Of a stretch of DNA of 64,000 nucleotides, positions 1 to 8,159 are shown one piece after another; the first letter of the stretch is position 1; every line of letters starts with the position of its first letter. The stretch is from positions 718,501 through 782,500 of the forward strand of contig NZ_CP116902.1 of NCBI RefSeq assembly GCF_028471905.1, in the 5' to 3' direction. Below the pieces are notes generated by a model that was not told the DNA's origin, searched no databases, and saw only the letters and a list, made by a program, of their open reading frames with translations. Made by a program: the position numbers and the translations under genes. Source of the DNA: Aneurinibacillus uraniidurans (GTDB lineage: Bacteria > Bacillota > Bacilli > Aneurinibacillales > Aneurinibacillaceae).

Positions 1-29
1 GAATATTCAGGAAAAGAGGAGAGAGAAAT

Positions 30-1274
30 ATGGGTTTGATCGTACAGAAATTCGGTGGTACATCAGTAGGAACGGTGGAACGCATTCAGGCGGTAGCACG
101 CCGCGTCATTCAGACGCGGAACGCTGGACATGATGTCGTTGTAGTTGTATCTGCCATGGGGAAATCAACGGATGTGCTTGTAGATATGGCGAAGCAGATT
201 ACAGCAGAACCACCTGCCAGGGAAATGGATATGCTTTTGACAACTGGAGAGCAAGTATCCATTGCCTTATTGTCGATGGCGCTTCAGGCGGAAGGTCAGC
301 CTGCTGTTTCGATGACAGGCTGGCAGGCAGGGATTACAACAGAAAGCGTACATACAAAGGCACGCATTGCACACATCGACCCTTCAGCGATGCAGGCTGC
401 ACTGGCCGCTGGAAACGTTGTGATTGTTGCAGGCTTTCAGGGAGTTACCGAAGATGGACAGATCACAACGCTCGGCCGCGGTGGCTCGGATACGACAGCG
501 GTAGCACTTGCTGGGGCATTACAAGCTGATTTGTGTGAGATTTATACTGATGTTGATGGTGTCTATACAGCTGATCCACGCATCGTACCATCCGCACGGA
601 AGCTTACAACCATCTCACACGATGAGATGCTTGAATTAGCTACACTCGGTGCTGGCGTGCTGCACCCGCGAGCGGTTGAATGCGCTAAACAATATGGGGT
701 ACCGCTTGTAGTACGCTCTAGTTTTGGTCATGAAGAAGGAACACGAGTACAGGAGGAAGCAGATATGGAACAAGGACTGATTATTAGCGGAGTCGCTCAT
801 GATAAAAACGTAGCGAAAATTACAGTGGCAGACATGCCGGTCCAGGTGGATACGATGTCGAAGCTCTTTACTACACTGGCTGACGAGCATATTAACGTGG
901 ACGTGATCATTCAGAGTGCGTACGAGGCAGATACAACGAATGTTTCATTTTCAGTAAGTGGAGATGAAGTAAAGCGGACGCTGCAAATTTTGTTGCGTGA
1001 AAAAGAAAATCTGCACTTTGGCTATGCGGTCGCGGAAGAAGAACTGGCTAAAGTATCCATCGTAGGTGCAGGTATGATTACCAATCCGGGAGTAGCGGCT
1101 CAGATGTTCCGCTGTCTGGCAGAGGCAGGCATTGAAATCAAAATGGTATCGACATCCGAGATCAAAGTATCGTGTGTTGTACCGCTTGAGCAAATGGAAA
1201 ATGCCGTTCGCAGCCTGCATACGTCATTTGGGCTTGACGTAGTAGAACGCGCAGTTGTACATTCCGCACAATAA
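30..1274 (+). CDS. lysC: Aspartate kinase (aspartokinase II, alpha subunit)
   Basis: Cytosolic kinase that phosphorylates L-aspartate with ATP, the first committed step towards lysine, diaminopimelate, threonine and methionine. The 414-residue protein starts with the kinase motif KFGGTSVG (about residues 7-14), has the substrate loop GRGGSDTTA near 149-157, and ends with two ACT regulatory domains (about 265-410), which in this family bind lysine or threonine for feedback control. The ATG follows an AGGAGAGAG Shine-Dalgarno. Length matches the family. The ACT region has its own start inside the gene (see the beta-subunit entry), as in Bacillus subtilis LysC. Any lysine riboswitch would lie left of the window. 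A strong bidirectional hairpin ends the gene. The symbol is inferred from the internal start; the enzyme call is secure. Confidence 0.95.
   Translation: MGLIVQKFGGTSVGTVERIQAVARRVIQTRNAGHDVVVVVSAMGKSTDVLVDMAKQITAEPPAREMDMLLTTGEQVSIALLSMALQAEGQPAVSMTGWQAGITTESVHTKARIAHIDPSAMQAALAAGNVVIVAGFQGVTEDGQITTLGRGGSDTTAVALAGALQADLCEIYTDVDGVYTADPRIVPSARKLTTISHDEMLELATLGAGVLHPRAVECAKQYGVPLVVRSSFGHEEGTRVQEEADMEQGLIISGVAHDKNVAKITVADMPVQVDTMSKLFTTLADEHINVDVIIQSAYEADTTNVSFSVSGDEVKRTLQILLREKENLHFGYAVAEEELAKVSIVGAGMITNPGVAAQMFRCLAEAGIEIKMVSTSEIKVSCVVPLEQMENAVRSLHTSFGLDVVERAVVHSAQ
765..1274 (+). CDS. lysC: Aspartokinase beta subunit from an internal start in lysC
   Basis: An in-frame ATG at 765, codon 246 of lysC, follows a perfect AGGAGG (751-756) with 8 bases between. 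Translation from it would give a 169-residue protein made only of the two ACT domains. In Bacillus subtilis, aspartokinase II is an alpha2-beta2 enzyme whose beta subunit is made from just such an internal start. The ribosome-binding site is seen directly; production of the protein is inferred from the family. Confidence 0.75.
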   Translation: MEQGLIISGVAHDKNVAKITVADMPVQVDTMSKLFTTLADEHINVDVIIQSAYEADTTNVSFSVSGDEVKRTLQILLREKENLHFGYAVAEEELAKVSIVGAGMITNPGVAAQMFRCLAEAGIEIKMVSTSEIKVSCVVPLEQMENAVRSLHTSFGLDVVERAVVHSAQ

Positions 1275-1283
1275 CGAAGATTC

Positions 1284-1322
1284 ATAGCAAAAGGCCGGTC
1301 TCTTGGACCGGCCTTTTGCTAT
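1284..1322. terminator. Bidirectional terminator between lysC and bioY
   Basis: Perfect 17-bp inverted repeat (1284-1300 and 1306-1322) with a 5-base loop and a GC-rich core (GGCCGGTC). A and T runs at its two edges let it serve both convergent genes. Confidence 0.85.
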
Positions 1323-1347
1323 GGTGTATAAGGTGTGCTGAATCGTA

Positions 1348-1926
1348 CTATGCGGCGTGTTCTGCTTTTGACTGGGCATGTGATGGCATAAGCCCCGCAG
1401 CTTTCAGGCGACGGATGACCAGAACGCCGACATAAGACGCAAGTGCAATTTTGAGTAGATCAGGTGCGATAAACGGAGTCATCCCAAGAGCAATCGCTTT
1501 GTTCCATGTCAGGTGGGCAACTAGTTTAAGCTGTGCGACACCAAACGCATAAATAATAACCAGGCCCACTACATTAGCAAGAAAAGCGCGGACAACTGTT
1601 AGGTTATCCCGCTTGAGCATCATGCCCATCACGAGTGCAGCGGCAATGTAACCAATCAAATAGCCGCCTGTTGGACCGATGAGCACGGCCGCCCCGCTTT
1701 TAAACTGAGCGAATACCGGAACCCCAATCGCGCCAAGCAGGATATACAACAATACTGCCAGTGTTCCGTATCTCTGTCCGAGAATAATTACGGCAAGAGC
1801 GATCGCAAAGTTTTGCATCGTGAACGGAACCATTGGGAGGAAAGAAATAGATAGCTGTGCACATACAGAAATAATCGCGCAAAATAAGGCCGAAAGAAGC
1901 ATCATTTTCAAACGTTGACTTTGCAT
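1348..1926 (-). CDS. bioY: Biotin transporter BioY (ECF S component)
   Basis: Membrane-embedded substrate-binding subunit for biotin uptake, which works alone or with the shared ECF energising module; that module is not in this window. The 192-residue protein has about six hydrophobic helices and the family segment GPTGGYLIGY around residues 83-92, typical of BioY. The ATG at 1926 is preceded by GAGGGGAC on the minus strand. A BirA-type operator lies just upstream, so the gene should be repressed when biotin is plentiful. With bioB at 7 kb it forms a local biotin regulon. The C-terminal tail after the last helix is short and polar. Confidence 0.93.
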   Translation of the reverse strand: MQSQRLKMMLLSALFCAIISVCAQLSISFLPMVPFTMQNFAIALAVIILGQRYGTLAVLLYILLGAIGVPVFAQFKSGAAVLIGPTGGYLIGYIAAALVMGMMLKRDNLTVVRAFLANVVGLVIIYAFGVAQLKLVAHLTWNKAIALGMTPFIAPDLLKIALASYVGVLVIRRLKAAGLMPSHAQSKAEHAA

Positions 1927-1942
1927 GGTATGTCCCCTCTTT

Positions 1943-1973
1943 TTGTTAACTTTATTTTATTTAGAGTTTACAT
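1943..1973 (-). promoter_or_regulatory. BirA operator and promoter of bioY
   Basis: TTGTTAAC (1943-1950), a 15-base spacer, then GTTTACAT (1966-1973): the biotin-repressor palindrome with standard half-sites and spacing. On the minus strand a candidate promoter is TTGACA (1994 to 1989), 18 bases, TAAACT (1970 to 1965), so the operator covers the -10. Confidence 0.85.
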
Positions 1974-1996
1974 AGTGTAGTGCTGAACTGTCAATA

Positions 1997-2025
1997 TTGA
2001 CATTGCTTTCTAAAGCACGTAGTAT
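1997..2025 (+). promoter_or_regulatory. Promoter of metX, back to back with that of bioY
   Basis: TTGACA (1997-2002), 17 bases, TAGTAT (2020-2025). Transcription would start about 30 bases before the SAM riboswitch. The -35 is half of a 14-bp palindrome whose other half is the -35 of bioY. Confidence 0.6.
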
Positions 2026-2061
2026 TGTAAATAATTATTAAAGACTGAAAAAACTGAATAG

Positions 2062-2171
2062 CTCTTATCTAGAGAGGTGGAGGGACTGGCCCGATGAAGC
2101 CCGGCAACCCCGCAGTAGTATGCGGATAAGGTGCCAATTCCAGCAGGACGTATTGTTCTGGAAGATAAGAG
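2062..2171 (+). ncRNA. SAM-I (S-box) riboswitch
   Basis: The S-box pattern is present: a closing stem CTCTTATCT (2062-2070) with AGATAAGAG (2163-2171), the core GAGGTGGAGGGACTGGCCCG, then GAAGCCCGGCAACC and the downstream GGTGCCAATTCC. S-adenosylmethionine binding should stabilise the aptamer and release the terminator stem downstream. Without SAM the 3' side of the closing stem (AAGAGGAGG) can pair with the CCCTCTTC of the terminator. Confidence 0.96.
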
Positions 2172-2192
2172 GAGGTCTGGATCGGCATACGC

Positions 2193-2232
2193 CCCTCTTC
2201 TTTTCGATAAAGAAGAGGGTTTTTCTTTTTTC
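2193..2232 (+). terminator. Riboswitch-controlled terminator before metX
   Basis: CCCTCTTCTTT (2193-2203) pairs with AAAGAAGAGGG (2209-2219) across a 5-base loop, followed by a T-rich run. It is the expression platform of the SAM riboswitch. Confidence 0.9.
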
Positions 2233-2273
2233 ATGGATGCAGCGGAAAAAGCTCGGAAGGAGTGACAGATATA

Positions 2274-3383
2274 ATGGAAAAGACGATGGTGCTTTCAAGC
2301 ATCACTTTAGAATGTGGGGAGACAATTAGGCAGGTAAAGGTAGCGTATGAAACAAGTGGGACGCTGAATGCGGAGAGAAACAATGCCATTCTCATTTGCC
2401 ATGCACTGACAGGGGATGCGAAGGCGGTAGGGGACGAAGAAACACCAGGTTGGTGGGAAGGATTAATTGGGCCAGGTCGATATGTAGACACAAATCGATA
2501 TTTTGTCATTACGTCTAATGTATTAGGCGGCTGTGCAGGAACGACAGGCCCAGCCTCGCTTCATCCAGAGTCTAATACGCCGTACGGAGCTGACTTTCCC
2601 GTTGTAACGATTCGGGATATGGTGCAGGTACAGTATGAATTGGTACGGCAGCTTGGGATTAATAAGTTATTTGCGGTAATCGGTGGATCGATGGGAGGAA
2701 TGCAAGTATTTGAATGGGCTGCATCGTATCCAGAGATGATGGAAGTTGTCGTTCCGATTGCAACTTGTGCTCGTTTGTCAGCTGTGGCGATCGCATATAA
2801 TGATGTCGGCAGACAGGCAATTTTATCTGACCCGAACTGGCAGTGTGGACATTATTACCCAGGAAAAGGGCCGGTAAATGGGCTGTCTATCGCCCGGATG
2901 CTTGGGATGATCACGTATCGAACCGCAGATTTATTTGAATACCGATTTGGTCGCCGTCTGAAAGATGATAAGGGAGATGTGACGAAATTTGACTCCACTT
3001 TCCAAATCGAGAGCTATTTGCGCTACCACGGACAGAAACTGGTCGATCGGTTTGACGCTAACAGCTACTTGTATTTGTTAAAAGCGATGGACTCTCATGA
3101 TATCGGACGCAATCGTGGCGGGATTAAGAAGGCGATTGAAGGCATCCAGGCGCATGTCCTTTCGATTGCGATTTCTGATGATTTATTGTATCCGGCTGAT
3201 CATCAGGAAGAAGTAGTGGCGATGATGGAGGTAGCTGGAAAAAATGTGGAATATCACTACATTGATTCCATTTATGGCCATGATGGCTTTCTTGTCGAAT
3301 TTGTGAAGATCGGACCGTTGGTAGAATCCTATCTGAACGAGCAGTATGTAAGGGTGTGCAAGCAGGCCGCTGCTCCCTATTGA
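2274..3383 (+). CDS. metX: Homoserine O-acetyltransferase
   Basis: Transfers an acetyl group from acetyl-CoA to homoserine at the start of methionine synthesis. Alpha/beta-hydrolase fold with the oxyanion segment HALTGDA, the nucleophile elbow GGSMGGMQ (serine near residue 137), the acid in ISDDLLYP near 300 and the histidine in GHDGFLVE near 335. I chose the ATG at 2274: AAGGAG (2257-2262) lies 11 bases upstream, whereas the in-frame GTG at 2262 overlaps that ribosome-binding site. Product about 369 residues, usual for MetX. Sequence alone cannot fully exclude a succinyl-specific enzyme. Control is by the SAM riboswitch directly upstream. Confidence 0.92.
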   Translation: MEKTMVLSSITLECGETIRQVKVAYETSGTLNAERNNAILICHALTGDAKAVGDEETPGWWEGLIGPGRYVDTNRYFVITSNVLGGCAGTTGPASLHPESNTPYGADFPVVTIRDMVQVQYELVRQLGINKLFAVIGGSMGGMQVFEWAASYPEMMEVVVPIATCARLSAVAIAYNDVGRQAILSDPNWQCGHYYPGKGPVNGLSIARMLGMITYRTADLFEYRFGRRLKDDKGDVTKFDSTFQIESYLRYHGQKLVDRFDANSYLYLLKAMDSHDIGRNRGGIKKAIEGIQAHVLSIAISDDLLYPADHQEEVVAMMEVAGKNVEYHYIDSIYGHDGFLVEFVKIGPLVESYLNEQYVRVCKQAAAPY

Positions 3384-3421
3384 TTATCGATTAATTTCGA
3401 CAATTTCTATCAGAGGTTTCC

Positions 3422-3450
3422 TTGACGCTAACCCCTCCAGAGAGTAAAAT
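3422..3450 (+). promoter_or_regulatory. Candidate sigma-A promoter of sdhCAB
   Basis: TTGACG (3422-3427), 17 bases, TAAAAT (3445-3450) is the best promoter match in the 275-base gap after metX. It implies a leader of about 200 nt before sdhC. I recognise no known riboswitch in that leader and no clear terminator for metX. Confidence 0.55.
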
Positions 3451-3658
3451 GAATTTGTCACAAAGTCTTCATTTTCATAGGCTTCCTTCACAGGGAGCTT
3501 TTCTTCATGTCAGAGACTGCCGCAGAGGCGAAGGAGGAGTGGAGAGAGAGAGGATTTTATAGTTTTATAGTGGCAGGAGAGAGTAGCCAACAAGCATGAA
3601 TTTGTGAAAAAAATGCCAAACTAGAAAAACCAGAGGGTACCATTATGAAAGGGGGAAT

Positions 3659-4315
3659 ATGAAAATGATGAATCATCGTCATTTTTTCAACCGTAAACTT
3701 CACTCCCTACTCGGCGTAGTTCCGATTGGGGGCTTCCTGTTCGTTCACTTACTTGTGAACTATTACGCAACACGCGGCGAGCCAGCCTTCCTGGAGCGCG
3801 TACAAGTCATGGAGGGACTTCCGTTCCTCGCATTGATTGAAATTCTGTTTATTTTCTTACCGATTTTGTACCATGGTATTTATGGTTTGTACATTGCTTT
3901 CCAAGCAAAAAACAACGTTGGCAACTACGGCTATTTCCGTAACACAATGTTCATGCTGCAGCGCGTTACGGGCGTAATTACTCTCATCTTTATTACCTGG
4001 CACGTATACGAAACAAAAATCCAAATGCTGATCGGCAAAACAGATGCCAACGGTCTCTTTACACTCATGAATGACATTCTCGCGAACAAGGTAATGCTTG
4101 CATTTTACATCATCGGCCTTCTTTCTGCCGTGTTCCATTTCGCGAACGGTCTCTGGAGCTTTGCAGTTAGCTGGGGCATTACAGTCGGTCCGCGTGCACA
4201 GCGCATCTCTACATATGTGACAATGGCGATTTTCGTACTGATGTCTGCCATGGGTCTGATGGCGCTGTTTGCATTTGCGAATCCGGTTGATGTGGCTCAG
4301 GCCATTCAGAAATAG
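3659..4315 (+). CDS. sdhC: Succinate dehydrogenase cytochrome b558 subunit
   Basis: Membrane anchor of respiratory complex II, carrying haem b and passing electrons from the iron-sulphur subunit to menaquinone. The protein has five hydrophobic helices and conserved histidines in KLHSLLGVVPIGG, HLLVNY, TWHVYET and VFHFANGLW, as in Bacillus SdhC. AAGGGGG ends 3 bases before the ATG at 3659 and 9 bases before an in-frame ATG at 3665, so the true start may be 3665; the alternatives differ by two residues. First gene of sdhCAB; sdhA starts 11 bases downstream. Confidence 0.94.
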   Translation: MKMMNHRHFFNRKLHSLLGVVPIGGFLFVHLLVNYYATRGEPAFLERVQVMEGLPFLALIEILFIFLPILYHGIYGLYIAFQAKNNVGNYGYFRNTMFMLQRVTGVITLIFITWHVYETKIQMLIGKTDANGLFTLMNDILANKVMLAFYIIGLLSAVFHFANGLWSFAVSWGITVGPRAQRISTYVTMAIFVLMSAMGLMALFAFANPVDVAQAIQK

Positions 4316-4326
4316 GGGGTTAGAGC

Positions 4327-6111
4327 ATGAGTAAAGGTAAAATCATCGTAGTCGGTGGCGGTCTCGCAGGCCTCATGGCGACTATTAAAGCTGCGGAAGC
4401 CGGTTATCCGGTTGAGTTGTTCTCACTTGTTCCGGTAAAACGCTCCCACTCTGTTTGTGCACAGGGCGGTATTAATGGGGCAGTTAATACAAAAGGGGAA
4501 GGCGATTCCCCGTGGATTCACTTCGATGATACCATTTATGGTGGCGACTTCCTTGCGAACCAACCGCCAGTTAAAGCAATGTGTGATGCAGCACCTGGTA
4601 TCATTTATATGTTCGACCGTATGGGCGTTATGTTCAACCGTACGCCAGAAGGTCTGATCGACTTCCGTCGTTTCGGGGGTACGCAACACCACCGTACAGC
4701 ATTTGCTGGTGCAACAACAGGTCAGCAGCTTCTGTATGCGTTGGACGAGCAAGTTCGCCGCTGGGAAGTAAATGGTCTTGTTACGAAATACGAAGGATGG
4801 GAATTCCTGTCCGCTGTTGTAGATGAGCAAGGTACATGCCGTGGTATTACCGCGCAAAACCTGCGCTCAATGGAAGTTAAATCATTCAAAGCTGATGCCG
4901 TTATTATGGCAACAGGTGGTCCTGGTATCATCTTTGGTAAATCAACAAACTCTGTTATCAACACAGCGACAGCAGCGTCTGCGATTTACCAGCAGGGTGT
5001 TAAATATGCAAACGGTGAGTTCATCCAGATCCACCCGACTGCGATCCCAGGTGATGACAAACTGCGCCTGATGTCCGAGTCTGCTCGTGGTGAGGGCGGT
5101 CGTGTATGGACATACAAAGACGGTAAACCGTGGTACTTCCTTGAAGAGAAGTATCCAGCATACGGTAACCTTGTACCGCGTGATATTGCAACGCGTGAAA
5201 TCTTTGACGTGTGCGTTGTACAGAAACTCGGCATCAACGGTGAGAACATGGTATATCTTGACCTGTCTCACAAAGATCCGCACGAACTTGACATTAAGCT
5301 CGGTGGTATCATCGAGATCTATGAAAAATTCGCAGGGGACGACCCGCGTAAAGTTCCAATGAAAATCTTCCCGGCTGTTCACTATTCTATGGGCGGTCTG
5401 TGGGTTGATTACAACCAGATGACAAATATCCCAGGTCTGTTTGCAGCTGGTGAGTGTGATTACTCGCAGCACGGTGCAAACCGTCTTGGTGCGAACTCGC
5501 TCCTGTCCGCTGTATTCGGCGGCATGGTGGCAGGTCCGAAAGCGATTGAATACATTAAAGGCCTTGATAAGTCTGCAGAAGACGTATCTTCGTCTGTATT
5601 CGATGCAGAAGCGAAAAAACAACAAGACAAATACGATAGCATTACTAGCATGACAAGCGGTACAGAGAACGCGTATGTAATCCACCGTGAACTTGGCGAA
5701 TGGATGACTGATAACGTAACGGTTGTACGTTACAATGATAAGCTGAAGCAGACAGATGAGAAGATTCAAGAACTCATGCAGCGCTATCAGCAAATCAACA
5801 TCAACGATACAGCAAAATCAAGCAATGCGAGCGCTTCGTTTACACGTCAACTGTGGAACATGCTGCAACTTGCACGCGTTGTTACACTCGGTGCGCTTAA
5901 CCGTAACGAAAGCCGTGGTGCGCATTACAAACCGGAATTCCCGGATCGTAATGATGAGGACTTCATGAAAACAACCATTGCTGAATTCGATCCAGCTACA
6001 AACGGACCGAAGATTTCGTACGAAGATATTGATATTTCGCTGATCCAGCCTCGTAAACGTGACTACTCTTCGAAGCATAAAGTGGCTGATAAGAAAGAAG
6101 AGGTGAAATAA
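4327..6111 (+). CDS. sdhA: Succinate dehydrogenase flavoprotein subunit
   Basis: Catalytic subunit of complex II, oxidising succinate to fumarate on the cytoplasmic face with covalently bound FAD. The Rossmann motif GGGLAGLMATIKAAEAG is at the N-terminus, followed by SVCAQGGINGA, where the FAD-linked histidine region lies. HRTAFAGATTGQQL and the capping domain with HPTAIPGD follow. The 594-residue length is usual. RBS GGGGGTTAGAGC precedes the ATG. It lies between sdhC and sdhB (2 bases to sdhB), so the three are co-transcribed. Codon choice is strongly biased, as expected for an abundant enzyme. Confidence 0.97.
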   Translation: MSKGKIIVVGGGLAGLMATIKAAEAGYPVELFSLVPVKRSHSVCAQGGINGAVNTKGEGDSPWIHFDDTIYGGDFLANQPPVKAMCDAAPGIIYMFDRMGVMFNRTPEGLIDFRRFGGTQHHRTAFAGATTGQQLLYALDEQVRRWEVNGLVTKYEGWEFLSAVVDEQGTCRGITAQNLRSMEVKSFKADAVIMATGGPGIIFGKSTNSVINTATAASAIYQQGVKYANGEFIQIHPTAIPGDDKLRLMSESARGEGGRVWTYKDGKPWYFLEEKYPAYGNLVPRDIATREIFDVCVVQKLGINGENMVYLDLSHKDPHELDIKLGGIIEIYEKFAGDDPRKVPMKIFPAVHYSMGGLWVDYNQMTNIPGLFAAGECDYSQHGANRLGANSLLSAVFGGMVAGPKAIEYIKGLDKSAEDVSSSVFDAEAKKQQDKYDSITSMTSGTENAYVIHRELGEWMTDNVTVVRYNDKLKQTDEKIQELMQRYQQININDTAKSSNASASFTRQLWNMLQLARVVTLGALNRNESRGAHYKPEFPDRNDEDFMKTTIAEFDPATNGPKISYEDIDISLIQPRKRDYSSKHKVADKKEEVK

Positions 6112-6113
6112 TC

Positions 6114-6863
6114 ATGGCTGAAAAAACAATTCATTTGGTTGTTACTCGTCAGGATACTCCTGAATCAGCACCATATAAGCAAGAATTCAAAATCCCATAC
6201 CGTCCGAACATGAACATCATTAGCTGCCTGATGGAAATTCGCCGTAATCCGGTAACAGCAGATGGCAAGCAAGTGGCTCCAATCGTATGGGAAATGAACT
6301 GTCTCGAAGAAGTGTGCGGTGCGTGCTCGATGGTTATCAATGGCAAGCCGCGCCAATCTTGTACAGCTCTTGTAGATAAGCTTGAACAGCCGATCCGCCT
6401 TGAGCCGATGAGCACATTCCCGGTTGTACGCGACCTGGCTATCGACCGCAGCCGTATGTTCGATGGATTGAAACGTGTAAAAGCATGGATTCCGATCGAT
6501 GGTACGCATGATCTTGGTCCAGGACCACGCATGCCGGAAGTAGATCGTCAGTGGGCTTATGAACTGTCTCGTTGTATGACATGTGGTGTATGTCTGGAAG
6601 CATGCCCGAACGTAAATGATAAATCACCGTTTATTGGTGCATTTGCGATCTCTCAAGTGCGTCTGTTCAATGAACACCCAACAGGTAAAATGAACGCAGA
6701 AGAGCGCCTTGAAGGAATCATGGGTGAGGGTGGCGTTACAGATTGCGGTAACTCCCAGAACTGTGTGCAATCTTGCCCGAAAGGCATTCCACTTACAACG
6801 TCAATCGCCGCGATGAATCGTGCGACTACGTTGTATTCTATTAAAAACTTCTTCCGTAACTAG
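6114..6863 (+). CDS. sdhB: Succinate dehydrogenase iron-sulphur subunit
   Basis: Electron-transfer subunit of complex II linking the flavin to the haem. Three clusters are readable: the [2Fe-2S] site in CLEEVCGACSMVINGKPRQSC (split here as CLEEVCGAC and the later Cys near residue 83), the [4Fe-4S] site in CMTCGVCLEACP, and the last cluster using CVQSCPKGIP. 249 residues, usual for Bacillus SdhB. It starts 2 bases after sdhA stops and ends the operon. An 8-bp hairpin (6851-6871) spans its stop codon, followed by a strong terminator. Confidence 0.96.
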   Translation: MAEKTIHLVVTRQDTPESAPYKQEFKIPYRPNMNIISCLMEIRRNPVTADGKQVAPIVWEMNCLEEVCGACSMVINGKPRQSCTALVDKLEQPIRLEPMSTFPVVRDLAIDRSRMFDGLKRVKAWIPIDGTHDLGPGPRMPEVDRQWAYELSRCMTCGVCLEACPNVNDKSPFIGAFAISQVRLFNEHPTGKMNAEERLEGIMGEGGVTDCGNSQNCVQSCPKGIPLTTSIAAMNRATTLYSIKNFFRN

Positions 6864-6880
6864 TACGGAAGAGAGTGAGA

Positions 6881-6920
6881 AACCCCCTGCATTCTTTTAA
6901 TAGAGGATGCAGGGGGTTTT
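6881..6920 (+). terminator. Terminator of sdhCAB
   Basis: AACCCCCTGCAT (6881-6892) pairs with ATGCAGGGGGTT (6907-6918), followed by TTTTGTCTTTT. A second small hairpin, CTTCCGTA with TACGGAAG (6851-6871), sits just before it. Confidence 0.88.
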
Positions 6921-6949
6921 GTCTTTTGACAACCTATTTCTTATCAAGG

Positions 6950-7012
6950 TTGACATACTGAAAGAATAGTCCGTATAATTATTGTTAACTAAGATTATAT
7001 AAAAGTTTACAA
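6950..7012 (+). promoter_or_regulatory. Promoter and BirA operator of bioB
   Basis: Promoter TTGACA (6950-6955), 18 bases, TATAAT (6974-6979). Directly downstream, over the expected start of transcription, lies the BirA palindrome TTGTTAAC (6982-6989), 15 bases, GTTTACAA (7005-7012). Biotinyl-AMP-bound BirA should block transcription here. Confidence 0.9.
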
Positions 7013-7028
7013 TAATGGAGAGTGACGT

Positions 7029-8066
7029 ATGAGCATACCTGTGATGGAAACAAAACCGACAACGAATTGGATGGCATTAGCAGAAGATGTACTGGCCGGG
7101 CGTCAATTGAGCAAGGAAGAAGCACAATCTATTTTGCAGGCACCGGATACAGAAATTTTGAGCCTTCTACAGGCTGCATACCGTATTCGCAGTCATTATT
7201 ATGGCAATAAAGTTAAACTGAATATGATCATCAATGCTAAAAGCGGTCTTTGTCCAGAAGATTGCGGGTACTGCTCACAGTCGATTGTATCGAATGCACC
7301 GATTGAGAAATATCCGCAGCTTTCCAAAGATGTTCTGGTAGATGGGGCGCTGAAAGCGAAAGAAGCAAAAGCCGGTACATACTGCATCGTTATGAGCGGT
7401 CGCCGTCCGACTGATAAGGAAGTTGATAATGTTATTGAAGCGGTGAAAGAGATTAAGGAACAGCACAATATGAAAATCTGTGCCTGCCTAGGACTCGTCA
7501 CACCAGAACAAGCTAAAAAGCTAAAATCAGTTGGGGTGGACCGATTCAATCATAATATCAACACTGCAGCAAGCAATCATGAAAACATTACCTCTACGCA
7601 TACGTATGAAGACCGCCTGAACACGTTAAATGCGATTAAAGATGCCGGCATGTCACCTTGCTCTGGTGTAATCATCGGCATGGGCGAAACGGATGAAGAA
7701 ATTGTGGACATGGCGTACACATTGCATGAGCTGAATGCTGACTCCATTCCGGTCAACTTCCTGAATGCCATTCCGGGTACACCACTGGAAAGCATGAAAA
7801 AAGTAGGTGCGGTAAAAGCACTTAAAGTCGTAGCACTGTTCCGTTTCATTAACCCGACAAAAGAAATTCGGATTGCCGGAGGCCGAGAAGTGAACTTGCG
7901 TCATCTTCAGCCGATGGGGCTGTACGCCGCAAATTCAATCTTCGTTGGCGATTATTTAACGACAGATGGCCAAAAGATGCGCTTTGACCATGAAATGATT
8001 GAAGATCTTGGTTTTGAAATTGAAGAATGTGCCTATGATAGCGAGCCGCCGACAGTAATGGCATAA
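7029..8066 (+). CDS. bioB: Biotin synthase
   Basis: Radical-SAM enzyme that inserts sulphur into dethiobiotin in the last step of biotin synthesis. The cluster-binding motif CPEDCGYCSQS (about residues 76-86) is intact, and YNHNINT-like FNHNINTAASNHENI and the C-terminal RFINPTKEIRIAGGRE follow, as in the family. 345 residues, usual. ATG at 7029 after GGAGAGTGACGT. It stands alone, without bioA, bioD, bioF or bioW in the window, between sdhB and a thioesterase gene. The rest of the pathway is elsewhere or the cell lives on imported dethiobiotin. Control is by the BirA box upstream. Confidence 0.96.
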   Translation: MSIPVMETKPTTNWMALAEDVLAGRQLSKEEAQSILQAPDTEILSLLQAAYRIRSHYYGNKVKLNMIINAKSGLCPEDCGYCSQSIVSNAPIEKYPQLSKDVLVDGALKAKEAKAGTYCIVMSGRRPTDKEVDNVIEAVKEIKEQHNMKICACLGLVTPEQAKKLKSVGVDRFNHNINTAASNHENITSTHTYEDRLNTLNAIKDAGMSPCSGVIIGMGETDEEIVDMAYTLHELNADSIPVNFLNAIPGTPLESMKKVGAVKALKVVALFRFINPTKEIRIAGGREVNLRHLQPMGLYAANSIFVGDYLTTDGQKMRFDHEMIEDLGFEIEECAYDSEPPTVMA

Positions 8067-8085
8067 GCATACATGTATTGAAAAG

Positions 8086-8117
8086 CTCCCGTAATACACG
8101 GGAGTTTTTGTTTTTTT
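8086..8117 (+). terminator. Terminator of bioB
   Basis: CTCCCGT (8086-8092) pairs with ACGGGAG (8098-8104), then TTTTTGTTTTTTT. Confidence 0.87.
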
Positions 8118-8159
8118 ATAGTTCTGATAAAATAAGGGAAAAACACTAGGAGTGGAACG

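Noticed and set aside
4942-5793. 283-codon minus-strand frame opposite sdhA
   Set aside because: Antisense shadow of a gene with strongly biased codons; Cys/Arg-rich, no known motif, no ribosome-binding site.
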